NCBI RefSeq assembly: GCF_013410375.1
Contig: NZ_JACCFL010000001.1
Coordinates: 3,100,001 to 3,164,000 of the forward strand
Reading direction: 5' to 3'
DNA length: 64,000 nucleotides
DNA from: Leifsonia shinshuensis
GTDB taxonomy: Bacteria; Actinomycetota; Actinomycetes; Actinomycetales; Microbacteriaceae
A model generated the notes under the pieces. That model was not told where the DNA came from, ran no database searches, and saw nothing but the letters and a program-made list of their open reading frames with translations. The position numbers and the translations under genes are program-made. Shown here piece by piece: positions 18,666 to 27,499 of this stretch; within the stretch, counting starts at the first letter, position 1, and each line of letters starts with the position of its first letter.

Positions 18666-19609
18666 GGATGGAGTGCGGCGACCGCGGGGTCGCCGCTGGG
18701 CAGATCGGCCGGCCGGGGCGCCTGCGTCCCGGGCAGCGCGGCGGCGGCGGAGCCGTAGCGGATCGCGTGGACGAGCCGCTCGTGCGGGCCGGCGCCGGCG
18801 ACGTCGGCCAGCAGGTAGCCGGCGAGGGCGCTGTCGCCCGCGCCGACGGTGCTCCGCACCGGAATGCGCGGCGCGGCGGCCGTGAAGCCGCCGTCGGCGG
18901 TCACGAGGACGGAGCCGAGCGCGCCGAGCGTGACCAGCGCGGCGCCGGCCTGCTCGGGGACGAGCGTGCGGGCGACGGCGAGGACCGCCTCCGGCAGCCC
19001 GCCGTCCGGGAACGAGGCGCCGGTGAGCTCGGCGAGCTCGTCCTCGTTCGGCTTGATGAGGTCGGGATGGCCGTCGAAGACCGCGGCGCGCAGGGCCTCG
19101 CCGGAGGTGTCGACCGCGATCAGCGGTGCGGCGCCCGCCCAGCGCTCGCGCACGGCGCGGATGACGGTCACGTAGAAGTCGTCGCCCGCGCCCGGCGGCA
19201 GCGACCCGGCGAGCACCAGCCACCGCGCGCCGGCGCAGGCCTCGACCACGGCCTCCACCAGTGCCGCGGCGTCGTCGCGATCGAGCGCGGCGCCGGGGAG
19301 GTTGAGCTTGGTGGTGACCCCTGCCGGGTCGGTGATGGTCAGGTTGGCGCGGGCGTGGCCGCGGATCGGCACCGGACGGATGAGCACGCCCGCCGAGCGG
19401 AGCGCGACGCCGAACGGGTCGTCCGCGGCGAGCGGGAGGACCGCGAGGGCCGGGACGCCCGCGGCCGCGACGACGCGCGCCACGTTGATGCCCTTGCCGC
19501 CGGCGTCCTCGCGCGACGACGCCGCGGACTGCACCTCGCCGGGGCGCAGCGGCGCGCTCAGCGTGACGGCCCTGTCCAGGGACGGGTTGGCGGTGAGCGT
19601 GACGATCAT
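18662..19609 (-). CDS. fruK: 1-phosphofructokinase
   Basis: 315 residues of the PfkB/ribokinase family. It phosphorylates fructose-1-phosphate, the FruA product, to fructose-1,6-bisphosphate. It has the N-terminal [12 protein letters not shown] signature, the glycine pair [12 protein letters not shown] (about residue 40), and the catalytic [14 protein letters not shown] with the base Asp near residue 255. Its ATG at 19609 overlaps the regulator stop as ATGA, so translation is coupled. Confidence 0.93.
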   Translation of the reverse strand: MIVTLTANPSLDRAVTLSAPLRPGEVQSAASSREDAGGKGINVARVVAAAGVPALAVLPLAADDPFGVALRSAGVLIRPVPIRGHARANLTITDPAGVTTKLNLPGAALDRDDAAALVEAVVEACAGARWLVLAGSLPPGAGDDFYVTVIRAVRERWAGAAPLIAVDTSGEALRAAVFDGHPDLIKPNEDELAELTGASFPDGGLPEAVLAVARTLVPEQAGAALVTLGALGSVLVTADGGFTAAAPRIPVRSTVGAGDSALAGYLLADVAGAGPHERLVHAIRYGSAAAALPGTQAPRPADLPSGDPAVAALHP

Positions 19610-20391
19610 GCCTGCACCACCTCCACCCCGGCGGAGGCGAGCGCGTCGGCGAGCTCGCCCTCCGGCGCACGGTCCGTCACGAGGACGTCCACGGCGTCGA
19701 GCGGCGCGAACGAGACGAGCGACTCCTGCTGGAACTTGGTCGCGTCCGCGACGACGACGACCCGTCGGGCGGCCCGGACGATCGCCTCCTTGACGGCGGC
19801 CTCCTCCGGGTCGGGGGTGCTGAGGCCGAAGCCGGCGGAGACGCCGTTGACCCCGACGAACACGATGTCGGGGCGGAGCGATTGGATCGAGCGGACCGTC
19901 GCCGCGCCGACCGCGGCGGCGGTGACCCCGCGGATGCGGCCGCCGACGACCGTCAGCGCCACCCGGTCGGCGGCCGCGAGGGCGGGCGCCAGCGTGAGCG
20001 AGTGGGTGACGACCTCGGCCTCTCCCCCGGTCGCGGTGAGCCGCGCGGGCAGGAGCTGGGCGACGGCGGCGGTCGTCGTGCCGGCGTCGAGGTAGAGGGA
20101 GCCGCGGAAGCCGTCGCCGAGGACGTCGAGCGCGCGGGCGGCGATGCGCTGCTTGGTGTCGGCCCGGAGCCCGGTGCGCTCGAAGACGGTGGCTTCCGCG
20201 GTGCTGACGCGCTCCAGGGCGACGGCGCCGCCGTGGACGCGGCGGAGGGCGCCTGCGGTCTCCAGCGCGTCGAGGTCGCGGCGGACGGTCTCGGTGGTGA
20301 CCCCGAAACGCTCGGCCAGCTCGATGACGGCGACCCGGCCCTCTTCGAGCAGCAGCCGTTCGATCAGCTCCTGACGCTCCATTGCATACAC
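19606..20391 (-). CDS. DeoR-family repressor of the fructose operon
   Basis: 261 residues. An N-terminal DeoR helix-turn-helix (RQELIERLLLEEGRVAVIELAERFGVTTETVRRDLD, split about residues 5-40) precedes a sugar-phosphate sensor domain with YLDAGTTTAAVAQLL and VVVVADATKF. By position and family it is probably FruR, sensing fructose-1-phosphate. The start matters: AAAGGAGG on the minus strand sits six bases before GTG 20391, while ATG 20382 would be about 15 bases away, so the GTG is preferred. It is the first gene of the fru operon and probably autoregulated. Confidence 0.9.
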   Translation of the reverse strand: MYAMERQELIERLLLEEGRVAVIELAERFGVTTETVRRDLDALETAGALRRVHGGAVALERVSTAEATVFERTGLRADTKQRIAARALDVLGDGFRGSLYLDAGTTTAAVAQLLPARLTATGGEAEVVTHSLTLAPALAAADRVALTVVGGRIRGVTAAAVGAATVRSIQSLRPDIVFVGVNGVSAGFGLSTPDPEEAAVKEAIVRAARRVVVVADATKFQQESLVSFAPLDAVDVLVTDRAPEGELADALASAGVEVVQA

Positions 20392-20414
20392 GCCGCGCCT
20401 CCTTTGGTTTCCCA

Positions 20415-20436
20415 CACATTACAACACGAATCAACA
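20415..20436 (-). promoter_or_regulatory. Possible DeoR operator: phased TGTTG direct repeats
   Basis: On the minus strand TGTTGATTCG, TGTTGTAATG and then TGTG occur at exact 10-base steps just upstream of the AAAGGAGG of the DeoR gene. DeoR proteins often bind direct repeats spaced by about one helical turn. The site is in the short divergent gap with rlmC, whose AT content is clearly above its surroundings. The function is inference. Confidence 0.4.
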
Positions 20437-20521
20437 TCGAGCAAGAGGGAATTCTGTGGTTGTTTCTGCGTTTCCGCGCGACGCGGTGGGAATCGGCGCG
20501 CCACGTACAATCGATCGCGGA

Positions 20522-21652
20522 ATGGACTGCTCGTACTTCGACGCCGGCGTGTGCCGCTCGTGCACGCTGATGGGCGTCCCCTACGCCGAGCAGCTCGCCG
20601 GCAAGGACCGGCACGCCAGGGAGCTCCTGGCGCCCTACGGGGACGCGAGCTGGCTGCCGCCGGTCGCCAGCGCCGAGTCCGGTTACCGCAACAAGGCGAA
20701 GATGGTCGTCTCCGGCACCGTCGACGCGCCGACCATCGGCATCCTCGACGAGGCGGGCCGCGGCGTCGACCTGCGCGCGTGCGGGATCTGCGCGCCGGGC
20801 GTGCGGGCGGCGCTGCCCGTGCTCGCGGACTTCGTGACCCGCGCGCGCATCGAGCCGTACAGCGTGCCGGAGCGGCGCGGCGAGCTCAAGTACGTGCTCG
20901 TGACGCACTCCCCCGACGACGAGCTGCTGGTGCGGTTCGTGGTGCGCTCGGAGGAGGCCGTCGGGCGCATCCGGTCGCGGCTGCCCGAGCTGCTCGCTGC
21001 GCTGCCGAACGCGCGCGTGGTGACGGCGAACCTCCAGCCGGAGCACAAGGCGGTCGTCGAGGGCGACCGGGAGATCGTGCTGACGCCGGAGTCGTCGCTG
21101 GTGATGCGCGTGGGCGGCATCCCGCTGCGGCTGCGCCCGCAGAGCTTCTTCCAGACCAACACGGCGGTCGCCGAGGCGCTCTACGCTCAGGTCGCGTCCT
21201 GGGTGGACGAGGTCGGGCCGGCCAGCGTCTGGGACCTCTACTGCGGCGTCGGAGGCTTCGCCCTGAACGTCGCTGCGCCCGGCCGGCGCGTTGTCGGCGT
21301 GGAGACCAGCACCGAGGCGGTGCGGAGCGCACGGGCGACCGCGTCCGCCGCCGGCCTGCCGCTGGTGGCGTTCCGCGCCGGCGACGCCACGGCCTTCGCG
21401 CTCGCCGCGAAGTCCGCGCCGGAGCTGGTGATCGTCAACCCGCCGCGGCGCGGGATCGGCGCGGAGCTCTCCGGCTGGCTGGAGGGCTCCGGCGTGCCGA
21501 GCGTGGTGTACTCCAGTTGCAACCCGAAGAGCCTGGCGCATGACCTGGCCCGGATGCCGTCGTACCGGATCCGCACCGGGCGCGTGCTCGACATGTTCCC
21601 GCAGACCGGGCACCTGGAGGTCGCAGTGCTGCTCGACCGGGTAGGAGCGTGA
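20522..21652 (+). CDS. rlmC: 23S rRNA (uracil-747-C5)-methyltransferase
   Basis: 376 residues. It methylates U747 of 23S rRNA with SAM. The iron-sulfur cysteines are in MDCSYFDAGVCRSCTLMG at the very N-terminus plus ACGICAPG (about residue 85). The methyltransferase fold has LYCGVGGFAL, and the catalytic motif SSCNPKSLAHD contains the nucleophilic Cys. It lacks a TRAM domain, fitting RlmC rather than RlmD. Start at ATG 20522, which gives the family N-terminus; the SD is weak. Divergent from the fru operon, convergent with msrA. Confidence 0.9.
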   Translation: MDCSYFDAGVCRSCTLMGVPYAEQLAGKDRHARELLAPYGDASWLPPVASAESGYRNKAKMVVSGTVDAPTIGILDEAGRGVDLRACGICAPGVRAALPVLADFVTRARIEPYSVPERRGELKYVLVTHSPDDELLVRFVVRSEEAVGRIRSRLPELLAALPNARVVTANLQPEHKAVVEGDREIVLTPESSLVMRVGGIPLRLRPQSFFQTNTAVAEALYAQVASWVDEVGPASVWDLYCGVGGFALNVAAPGRRVVGVETSTEAVRSARATASAAGLPLVAFRAGDATAFALAAKSAPELVIVNPPRRGIGAELSGWLEGSGVPSVVYSSCNPKSLAHDLARMPSYRIRTGRVLDMFPQTGHLEVAVLLDRVGA

Positions 21653-21660
21653 ACGGCACG

Positions 21661-21687
21661 AGGCCCGCGTCATCATGACGCGGGCCT
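21661..21687. terminator. Bidirectional hairpin between rlmC and msrA
   Basis: AGGCCCGCGTCAT (21661-21673) and its exact complement (21675-21687) flank one base. It lies nine bases after the rlmC stop and 20 bases before the end of the convergent msrA gene. It is not related in sequence to repeat families A or B. Confidence 0.7.
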
Positions 21688-21706
21688 CCTGCTCTGCGGG
21701 ACGGGA

Positions 21707-22219
21707 CTAGCTCGCTGCGGCCTCGCGGCGCGGCAGCTTCCAGTCCGGGCGGGCGTAGTGGCAGGTGTAGCCCCACGGGATCCGCTCCAGGTAGTCCTGG
21801 TGCTCGGGCTCGGCCTCCCAGAACGGCCCGGCCGGCTCCACCTCGGTGACGACCTTGCCCGGCCAGAGACCGGACGCGTCCACATCGGCGATGGTGTCCT
21901 CGGCGACCCGGCGCTGCTCGGCGTTCTCGTAGAAGATCGCCGACCGGTAGCTCGTGCCGACGTCGTTGCCCTGGCGGTTCTTCGTCGACGGGTCGTGGAT
22001 CTGGAAGAAGAACTCGAGGAGGTCGCGGTAGCTGATCCTCTCGGGGTCGAACTCGATCTCGATCGCCTCGGCGTGGCTGCCGTGGTTGCGGTAGGTGGCG
22101 TTGGGCACGTCGCCGCCGGTGTAGCCGACGCGGGTGCTCACGACGCCCGGGCGCTTGCGGATGAGATCCTGCATGCCCCAGAAACAGCCTCCGGCCAGGA
22201 TGGCCTTCTCCGTCGTCAT
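21707..22219 (-). CDS. msrA: Peptide methionine-(S)-sulfoxide reductase
   Basis: 170 residues. It repairs S-methionine sulfoxide in proteins. The catalytic motif is [12 protein letters not shown] (Cys about residue 12), with the conserved GYTGG and the YRSAIFY segment. A further Cys in [12 protein letters not shown] near the C-terminus could resolve the active-site disulfide. Its ATG shares one base with the msrB stop, so the pair is translated together. Confidence 0.95.
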   Translation of the reverse strand: MTTEKAILAGGCFWGMQDLIRKRPGVVSTRVGYTGGDVPNATYRNHGSHAEAIEIEFDPERISYRDLLEFFFQIHDPSTKNRQGNDVGTSYRSAIFYENAEQRRVAEDTIADVDASGLWPGKVVTEVEPAGPFWEAEPEHQDYLERIPWGYTCHYARPDWKLPRREAAAS

Positions 22220-22692
22220 CAGTGGTTCTCCTCGTTCTCGTGCTTGTCGTTCTCGAAAAGGTGGCGGTAGTCGCCGTAGCCCTGCTCATCCAGCTCGGCG
22301 AGCGGGACGAAGCGGAGCGCGGCGGAGTTGATGCAGTAGCGCAGGCCGCCGGCCTCGGCGGGCCCGTCGTCGAACAGGTGCCCGAGGTGGCTGTCGCCGT
22401 GGGCGGAGCGCACCTCGGTGCGGACCATCCCGTAGGTGCGGTCGGTCTTCTCCACGATGTTGGCAGGCTCGACGGGAACGGTGAAGCTCGGCCACCCGGA
22501 CCGGCTGTCGTACTTGTTCACGGACGCGAAGAGCGGCTCCCCCGACACGATGTCGACGTAGAGCCCCGCCTCGTGATTGTTCCAGAACTCGTTGCGGAAG
22601 GCGGGCTCGGTGGCCGCCTCCTGGGTGACCGCGTACTGCGCGGGGGTGAGCCGCGCGACGGCGTCCTGGCTCTTGCGATAGTCCTGTGTCAC
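22219..22692 (-). CDS. msrB: Peptide methionine-(R)-sulfoxide reductase
   Basis: 157 residues. It repairs R-methionine sulfoxide, complementing MsrA. The catalytic Cys is in [14 protein letters not shown] (about residue 128), with the substrate motifs SGWPSF and [10 protein letters not shown]. The two CxxC zinc motifs of E. coli MsrB are absent ([19 protein letters not shown] stands at the first site), so it is the zinc-free type. No second Cys for resolution is evident, implying another reductant or a sulfenic intermediate. Confidence 0.94.
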   Translation of the reverse strand: MTQDYRKSQDAVARLTPAQYAVTQEAATEPAFRNEFWNNHEAGLYVDIVSGEPLFASVNKYDSRSGWPSFTVPVEPANIVEKTDRTYGMVRTEVRSAHGDSHLGHLFDDGPAEAGGLRYCINSAALRFVPLAELDEQGYGDYRHLFENDKHENEENH

Positions 22693-22784
22693 GTTTCCTC
22701 CTGTGTGCGGCGAGCGCTGGCTGCGGCGCCGTCAGTAAGGAGAACAGCGGAGGCGGCCAGGTTGGTCCCTGGGTTCCTGTGAGT

Positions 22785-23609
22785 TCACTGAGGGCGCTGC
22801 CGTTCGACGATGCGGTCGATCGCGGTCTCGACCCTCTGCCAATCCTCGACGACCTGCCGTGCGCTCACCCGGAGTCGCCGGTGTCCGAGCTCGGCGAGAG
22901 CGGCGTCTCTCAGCCGGTCGCGCTCGAAAGCACGCGCGTCGCCGTGGAAGGCGTACCCGTCGATCTCCAGATACAGCTCGCCGTCGATCCGCATGTCCAC
23001 CCGGCCGACGCCGCGCACGTGCACCTGCTGCTCGACCCGGCGCCCGTGCCGCTCGAGCCGCTGCCGCACCACCGACTCGACCCCGGAGTCCGAACCCGGT
23101 CGGGCGAGCGCCGCACGGTCCCGCGCAGCCTTCGGAGTCCCCTCCAGAATCCGTCGCAGACCGGAGGGACTGACGTGCCCCGCCGCCAGCGCCGTGTCGA
23201 ACGCCGCCACTGCCGTCTCCTCGTCACCGCACCGCGCGACCGACCGCAGGCAGTCGGCGAGCGACACCCGCCAGAGCTCCGGATGCGCCTCCACCGGCCA
23301 CCAGTGGCAGACGAGGCCCGGCGGCGCACGACGCGACTGCGGCGACAGCGTGACGTGCGTCCGTCGACCCGATCCGGCCCAGAGCCCGTAGCTGGCGCAG
23401 GCCGAGACGCACGACAGGCGAGCTCCCGCGCGGACGGCGTCGAGGCCTGCTCCGTCGAGGAGCGGCGAGATGTAGACGCCCCTGCGGACCCGATCCACCG
23501 CGCCACTGCGTACGGCGCGTTTCAGATCCTCGGCTGTCGCACCCGCCATCCGGAGCTGATGGGTGGTGGCCGCGCCACCGAGTTCCCTGAGCCGATTCAT
23601 CCAGGTCAT
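22785..23609 (-). CDS. AbiEi-antitoxin-like N-terminus fused to DUF559 nuclease-like domain
   Basis: About 274 residues. The N-terminus (MTWMNRLRELGGAATTHQL then GAVDRVRRGVYISP) resembles the winged-helix domain of AbiEi type IV antitoxins. The C-terminus resembles DUF559, a VSR-like PD-(D/E)XK fold: GVESVVRQRLERHG, then VDMRIDGELYLEIDGYAFHG with Asp and Glu-Ile-Asp as likely metal ligands. The fusion is common in Microbacteriaceae and its role is not established. No AbiEii nucleotidyltransferase is adjacent. The start is uncertain: ATG 23609 gives the expected domain start but lacks a good SD. Confidence 0.72.
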   Translation of the reverse strand: MTWMNRLRELGGAATTHQLRMAGATAEDLKRAVRSGAVDRVRRGVYISPLLDGAGLDAVRAGARLSCVSACASYGLWAGSGRRTHVTLSPQSRRAPPGLVCHWWPVEAHPELWRVSLADCLRSVARCGDEETAVAAFDTALAAGHVSPSGLRRILEGTPKAARDRAALARPGSDSGVESVVRQRLERHGRRVEQQVHVRGVGRVDMRIDGELYLEIDGYAFHGDARAFERDRLRDAALAELGHRRLRVSARQVVEDWQRVETAIDRIVERQRPQ

Positions 23610-23796
23610 GGACCGATCGTGGACGTCGGAGCGCCGCTCCGCGGCTCTCCTGAGCGAATCTGTGGAGAGCTCCGCTGTCGAGGCGTTTGGTGTGGACAGG
23701 AGACACGATCTGAATCTCCTGCCGATGGGGCTTCGGAAGGACATTCGAGGTGTGTCGCGGGGAAATCTCCGGTTTGCGGGGCGAGGGGGGCGAGGG

Positions 23797-25005
23797 TCAG
23801 TCGGCGGGGTCGGCCTGGCGCTCGTCGGTGCGCACCGGGTCCGGCTGGATCGGGATGGCGTCGGTGAACTGGGAGGCCCGCTGCTCCTTCTCCGGGGTGC
23901 CGCCGAAGAGACGGCCCTCGCCCTCCTGGGCGGTGCGCGCCCGGGCGCTCGGCACCTGGGTCTCCGGGGTCTCCACGAGTTCGACGCGCTTGCGCGGCAG
24001 CGCGGTGTCCGAGTAGCGCTGCATCCAGTCGATCAGGAGCTCGCGGACGTGGCAGCGGAGGTCGAACAGGGTCGGCGCGTCCTTGCCGGTGACCAGCACG
24101 CGCACGCGCACCCAGCCCTGGGTCGCGTCGGTGACCTGGAGGACCCCGGTGCGGCCGTCCCAGAGGTCGGTCGCCGCCAGGATGCGGTTCAGCTCCGCGC
24201 GCATCCCCGACGGCGACACCCGCCAGTCGAGGTCGAACTCCACCGAGCCGAGCAGCTCGCTGTGCTGGCGCGTCCAGTTCTCGAACGGCTTCGTCGTGAA
24301 GTAGGTCGACGGCAGCACCAGCCGGCGGTCGTCCCAGATGTGCACGACCACGTAGGTGAGGGTGAGCTCCTCGATGGTCCCCCACTGCTGCTCGACCACG
24401 ACCACGTCGTCGATCCGGATGGCGTCGCTGAAGGCGAGCTGGATGCCCGCGAACAGGTTCGCGAGGCTCGACTGCGCGGCCACACCGGCGATCACACCGA
24501 TGATCCCCGCGGACGCGAGCAGGCTGGCGCCCGCCGCCTGCAGAACCGGGAAGGTGAGCAGGATCGCGGCCAGCCCGATCACGACGGCGGCGACGATCGT
24601 CAGCCGCCGCAGGACGAGCACCTGCGTGCGCACGCGCCTGGCGTACCGGTTGTCCGGCACGTCGACCCGGTAGCGGCTGAGCCCGAGGTCCTCGGCGAAG
24701 ACCACCAGCGCCGCGAGGAACCAGGTCCCGGCGGCGATCGTGAGGATGAGGAAGCCGTGGTTGATCCGCGCGGCCCAGTCCGGCGGCACCTCCGCCGGCA
24801 GCGTCAGCGCGACCGCGATCCAGAGCACGACGATCGCGAGGAGCAGCCGGAACGGGACCCTCGCCCGCTTCACCAGGACAGCGGGCCATTGGCGACGGCG
24901 GCCCACCCCGCGGAGGATGAGGCCGACGATCGCGGTCACCACCACGGCGACGACGACGGCGATCAGGCACGCGATCACGAGCGACGGCCAGCTGCGCAGA
25001 ACCAC
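23797..25005 (-). CDS. MscS-family mechanosensitive channel
   Basis: 402 residues. Four to five membrane segments occupy residues 1-190. The last is the glycine/alanine-rich pore helix (LLASAGIIGVIAGVAAQSSL followed by ANLFAGIQLAF), typical of the MscS superfamily. The beta domain follows (VEQQWGTIEELTLTYVVVHIW, then LPSTYFTTKPFENW). The last 60 residues are acidic and polar, an extension of unknown use. It would release osmolytes on hypo-osmotic shock. It stands alone, divergent from the SDR gene. Confidence 0.88.
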   Translation of the reverse strand: MVLRSWPSLVIACLIAVVVAVVVTAIVGLILRGVGRRRQWPAVLVKRARVPFRLLLAIVVLWIAVALTLPAEVPPDWAARINHGFLILTIAAGTWFLAALVVFAEDLGLSRYRVDVPDNRYARRVRTQVLVLRRLTIVAAVVIGLAAILLTFPVLQAAGASLLASAGIIGVIAGVAAQSSLANLFAGIQLAFSDAIRIDDVVVVEQQWGTIEELTLTYVVVHIWDDRRLVLPSTYFTTKPFENWTRQHSELLGSVEFDLDWRVSPSGMRAELNRILAATDLWDGRTGVLQVTDATQGWVRVRVLVTGKDAPTLFDLRCHVRELLIDWMQRYSDTALPRKRVELVETPETQVPSARARTAQEGEGRLFGGTPEKEQRASQFTDAIPIQPDPVRTDERQADPAD

Positions 25006-25179
25006 GACGGGGCGGCTCCTCTCCCTTGTCTGCCGGGTGGACGACCTGCACTGTACGCGGAGCGTGACCGGACCTTAACCTCCTGGCCCTCGGCGCGTTA
25101 GTCTGGGCAGTCTGGGGGCGCGGCCGGAGTGGACCACGAACCCGTGCGTCAGGGCCGGCGATGAAGCGAGGAGCAGGGG

Positions 25180-26175
25180 ATGGCAGCGACACGGACACTC
25201 TTCATCGGCGGCACCGGGGTCATCAGCTCCGCGTGCGTCGCCCGGGCCCTCGCCCAGGGCCACGAGGTCACGGTCGTGAATCGCGGGAGCAGCGAGCTGC
25301 GCCCGCTCCCCGACGGCGTGGAGGTACTGCACGCCGACATCCGCGACGCCGAGGGCGTCCACCGCGTGCTCGGCGAGCGCAGCTTCGACGTGGCGGCCGA
25401 GTTCCTCGCGTTCACGCCGGAGCACATCCGCACCGACTTCGAGCTGTTCGAGGGCCGGGTCGGGCAGTACGTGTTCATCTCCTCGGCGTCCGCCTACCAG
25501 ACCCCGCCGTCGCGCCTGCCGGTGACCGAGTCGACGCCGCTGCGCAACCCGTTCTGGCAGTACTCGCGCGACAAGATCGCCTGCGAGGACCTCCTGGTGG
25601 AGGCGTACCGCGAGCGCGGCTTCCCGATCACGATCGTGCGCCCCTCGCACACCTACGACCGCACCATGATCCCGACCAGCGGCCACTGGACCGACCTGGA
25701 GCGGATGCGCCGCGGGGCGCCGGTGGTGGTGCACGGCGACGGAACCAGCCGGTGGACGATCACCCACAACACCGACTTCGCTGTCGCCTTCGTCGGGCTG
25801 CTCGGCCGCCCGGAGGCCGTGGGCGACTCCTTCCACATCACCTCCGACGAGGCGCCTACCTGGGATCAGATCTACTGCTACCTGGCCGAGGCGCTCGGTG
25901 TGGAGGCGGAGCTCGTGCACGTGGCGAGCGAGACGATCGCGGCCGCGATCCCCGACCTCGGCCCCGGCCTGCTCGGCGACAAGGCGCACTCGATGCACTT
26001 CGACAACGCCAAGGTGAAGGCCCTGGTGCCGGAGTACCGGGCCAGCGTGACCTTCGCACACGGCGCGGGCGAGATCGTGGACTGGTACCTGGCCGACGCG
26101 TCGCGCCAGCGGCTCGATCCCGACCTCGACGCCGCGTTCGACCGGCTCGTCGACCACGCGCGCTCGGTGGTCTGA
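25180..26175 (+). CDS. NAD-dependent epimerase/dehydratase-like extended SDR
   Basis: 331 residues. It has an N-terminal Rossmann motif (LFIGGTGVISSACVARAL), SSASAYQTP as the catalytic serine region, and a YSRDK motif (WQYSRDKIACE) as the YxxxK pair near residue 128. The family also contains RNA-binding and sugar-nucleotide proteins, so the substrate cannot be named. Start ATG 25180 is supported by GAGGAG eight bases upstream. It directly precedes the ROK-controlled sugar operon; a role in the same sugar metabolism is possible but unproven. Confidence 0.8.
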   Translation: MAATRTLFIGGTGVISSACVARALAQGHEVTVVNRGSSELRPLPDGVEVLHADIRDAEGVHRVLGERSFDVAAEFLAFTPEHIRTDFELFEGRVGQYVFISSASAYQTPPSRLPVTESTPLRNPFWQYSRDKIACEDLLVEAYRERGFPITIVRPSHTYDRTMIPTSGHWTDLERMRRGAPVVVHGDGTSRWTITHNTDFAVAFVGLLGRPEAVGDSFHITSDEAPTWDQIYCYLAEALGVEAELVHVASETIAAAIPDLGPGLLGDKAHSMHFDNAKVKALVPEYRASVTFAHGAGEIVDWYLADASRQRLDPDLDAAFDRLVDHARSVV

Positions 26176-26217
26176 GCGGGCGGGTCACCTCACGGTTCGA
26201 TCACGTTTCCCGCGGTC

Positions 26218-26250
26218 TCTTTACTATAAAGAAAGTTTCCTGATACATTC
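26218..26250 (+). promoter_or_regulatory. Promoter and 15-bp palindrome upstream of the ROK operon
   Basis: TCTTTACTATAAAGA (26218-26232) is a perfect palindrome of six-base arms around CTA. It overlaps a possible promoter: TTTACT (from 26220) and TACATT about 18 bases later, just ahead of the ROK gene. AT-rich palindromes with TTTA/TAAA arms are typical ROK-repressor operators. GTTTCC occurs on both sides (26204 and 26235). Autoregulation by the ROK protein is the simplest reading. Confidence 0.55.
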
Positions 26251-26283
26251 GGGCCATCAGATCGTTCCGACGAGGGGATGACA

Positions 26284-27432
26284 ATGGCCGACCGACCCGT
26301 CCGGGGAACCCCGGGGTGGCTCCGCGAGACCAACGACCGCACGGCGCTCGCGTTGCTGCTCGAGCACGGCGTCCTGACGCGCACCCGCATCGGCGAGCTC
26401 TCCGGGCTCTCCAAGCCGACGGCGGCGCAGATGGTGTCGCGGCTGGAGACGGCCGGCCTCATCCACGTCGTCGGCGAGGTCTCCGCCGGCCGCGGCCCCA
26501 ACGCCGCGGGCTACGCGGTCCGCACCGACCGGATGCTGGGCGTCGCGGTCGACATCGACGCGACCTCCCTGCGCTCCACCATCGTGGACGCGGCGGGCGC
26601 CGAACACCCCATCGCCGTCACCCCGCTCGCCGCGCGGACGCCGGAGGCGGACCTGCGCCTCGCGATCGACGCGGCCTGCTCGGCCGCCTCCGTCGACCCG
26701 GAGCGGGTGCGCGCGGTCTGCGTCGGCGTTCAGGGCGCCCTCGACCCGCGCACGGACGAGCTCACCTACATCGAGACGCTGCCCGGCTGGCCCAAGCGGG
26801 GCATCCGCCACCGGCTGGAGGACGCCCTCGGCATCGCGGTCCACATCGACAACGACGTGAACCTCGCCGCCATCGCCGAGCGCACCGACGGCGCCGGGCG
26901 CGACACCGCCGGCTTCGCGCTGCTCTGGATGGGCGACGGCCTCGGCCTCGCCGTCGACCAGGCCGGCGCCGTGCACCGCGGGGCCTCCGGCGGCGCAGGC
27001 GAGATCGGCTACCTCCCCATCCCCCGCGCGGCCGCGGAGCTCGACCCCGCCGCCGCCGACCTCCAGGACCTCATCGGCGGCCCGGCCGTCGCAGAGCTGG
27101 CCGCCGCGCACGGGCTCAGCGGCGACCTCCTTGGCGACGAGGCTGCGCGGGAGGCGCTCGTGGCCGAGCTCGCCGCGCGCGTGGCCGTCGGCGTGGTCCC
27201 CGTTCTCGCGCTGCTCGACCCGGAGCTGGTCGTCCTCGGCGGCCCCACCGGCGCCGCCTGCGGACCGCGGCTGGCCGAGCTCGTCGCCGCCGAGCTGCGC
27301 GACGCCTGGGGCGAGCGCGCCGTCGTCGCCACCGGGGTCCCCACCCATCCCGTCCTCCGCGGCGCCCGCGAGCACCTCCTCGGCGAGGTGCGCGAGGCGC
27401 TCTTCGACGAAGTGTCGCGCATCGCCGTCTGA
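26284..27432 (+). CDS. ROK-family sugar-responsive repressor
   Basis: 382 residues. An N-terminal winged helix (TRTRIGELSGLSKPTAAQMVSRLETAGL, split about 35-62) is followed by a ROK sugar-kinase fold with VAVDIDATSLRSTIVDAAG and the ligand loop GASGGAGEIGYLPI. The usual CxCGxxGC zinc cluster of ROK proteins is missing. ATG 26284 lies six bases after GAGGGG and is preferred over ATG 26278, which abuts it. It is the first gene of a transport and hydrolysis operon and probably its repressor. Confidence 0.87.
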   Translation: MADRPVRGTPGWLRETNDRTALALLLEHGVLTRTRIGELSGLSKPTAAQMVSRLETAGLIHVVGEVSAGRGPNAAGYAVRTDRMLGVAVDIDATSLRSTIVDAAGAEHPIAVTPLAARTPEADLRLAIDAACSAASVDPERVRAVCVGVQGALDPRTDELTYIETLPGWPKRGIRHRLEDALGIAVHIDNDVNLAAIAERTDGAGRDTAGFALLWMGDGLGLAVDQAGAVHRGASGGAGEIGYLPIPRAAAELDPAAADLQDLIGGPAVAELAAAHGLSGDLLGDEAAREALVAELAARVAVGVVPVLALLDPELVVLGGPTGAACGPRLAELVAAELRDAWGERAVVATGVPTHPVLRGAREHLLGEVREALFDEVSRIAV

Positions 27433-27499
27433 GGCGACGCGCGCACCTCCGCACCACCCGTCCACTGAAATCACGAGAAGGATCAGCGAGGAACCACCC

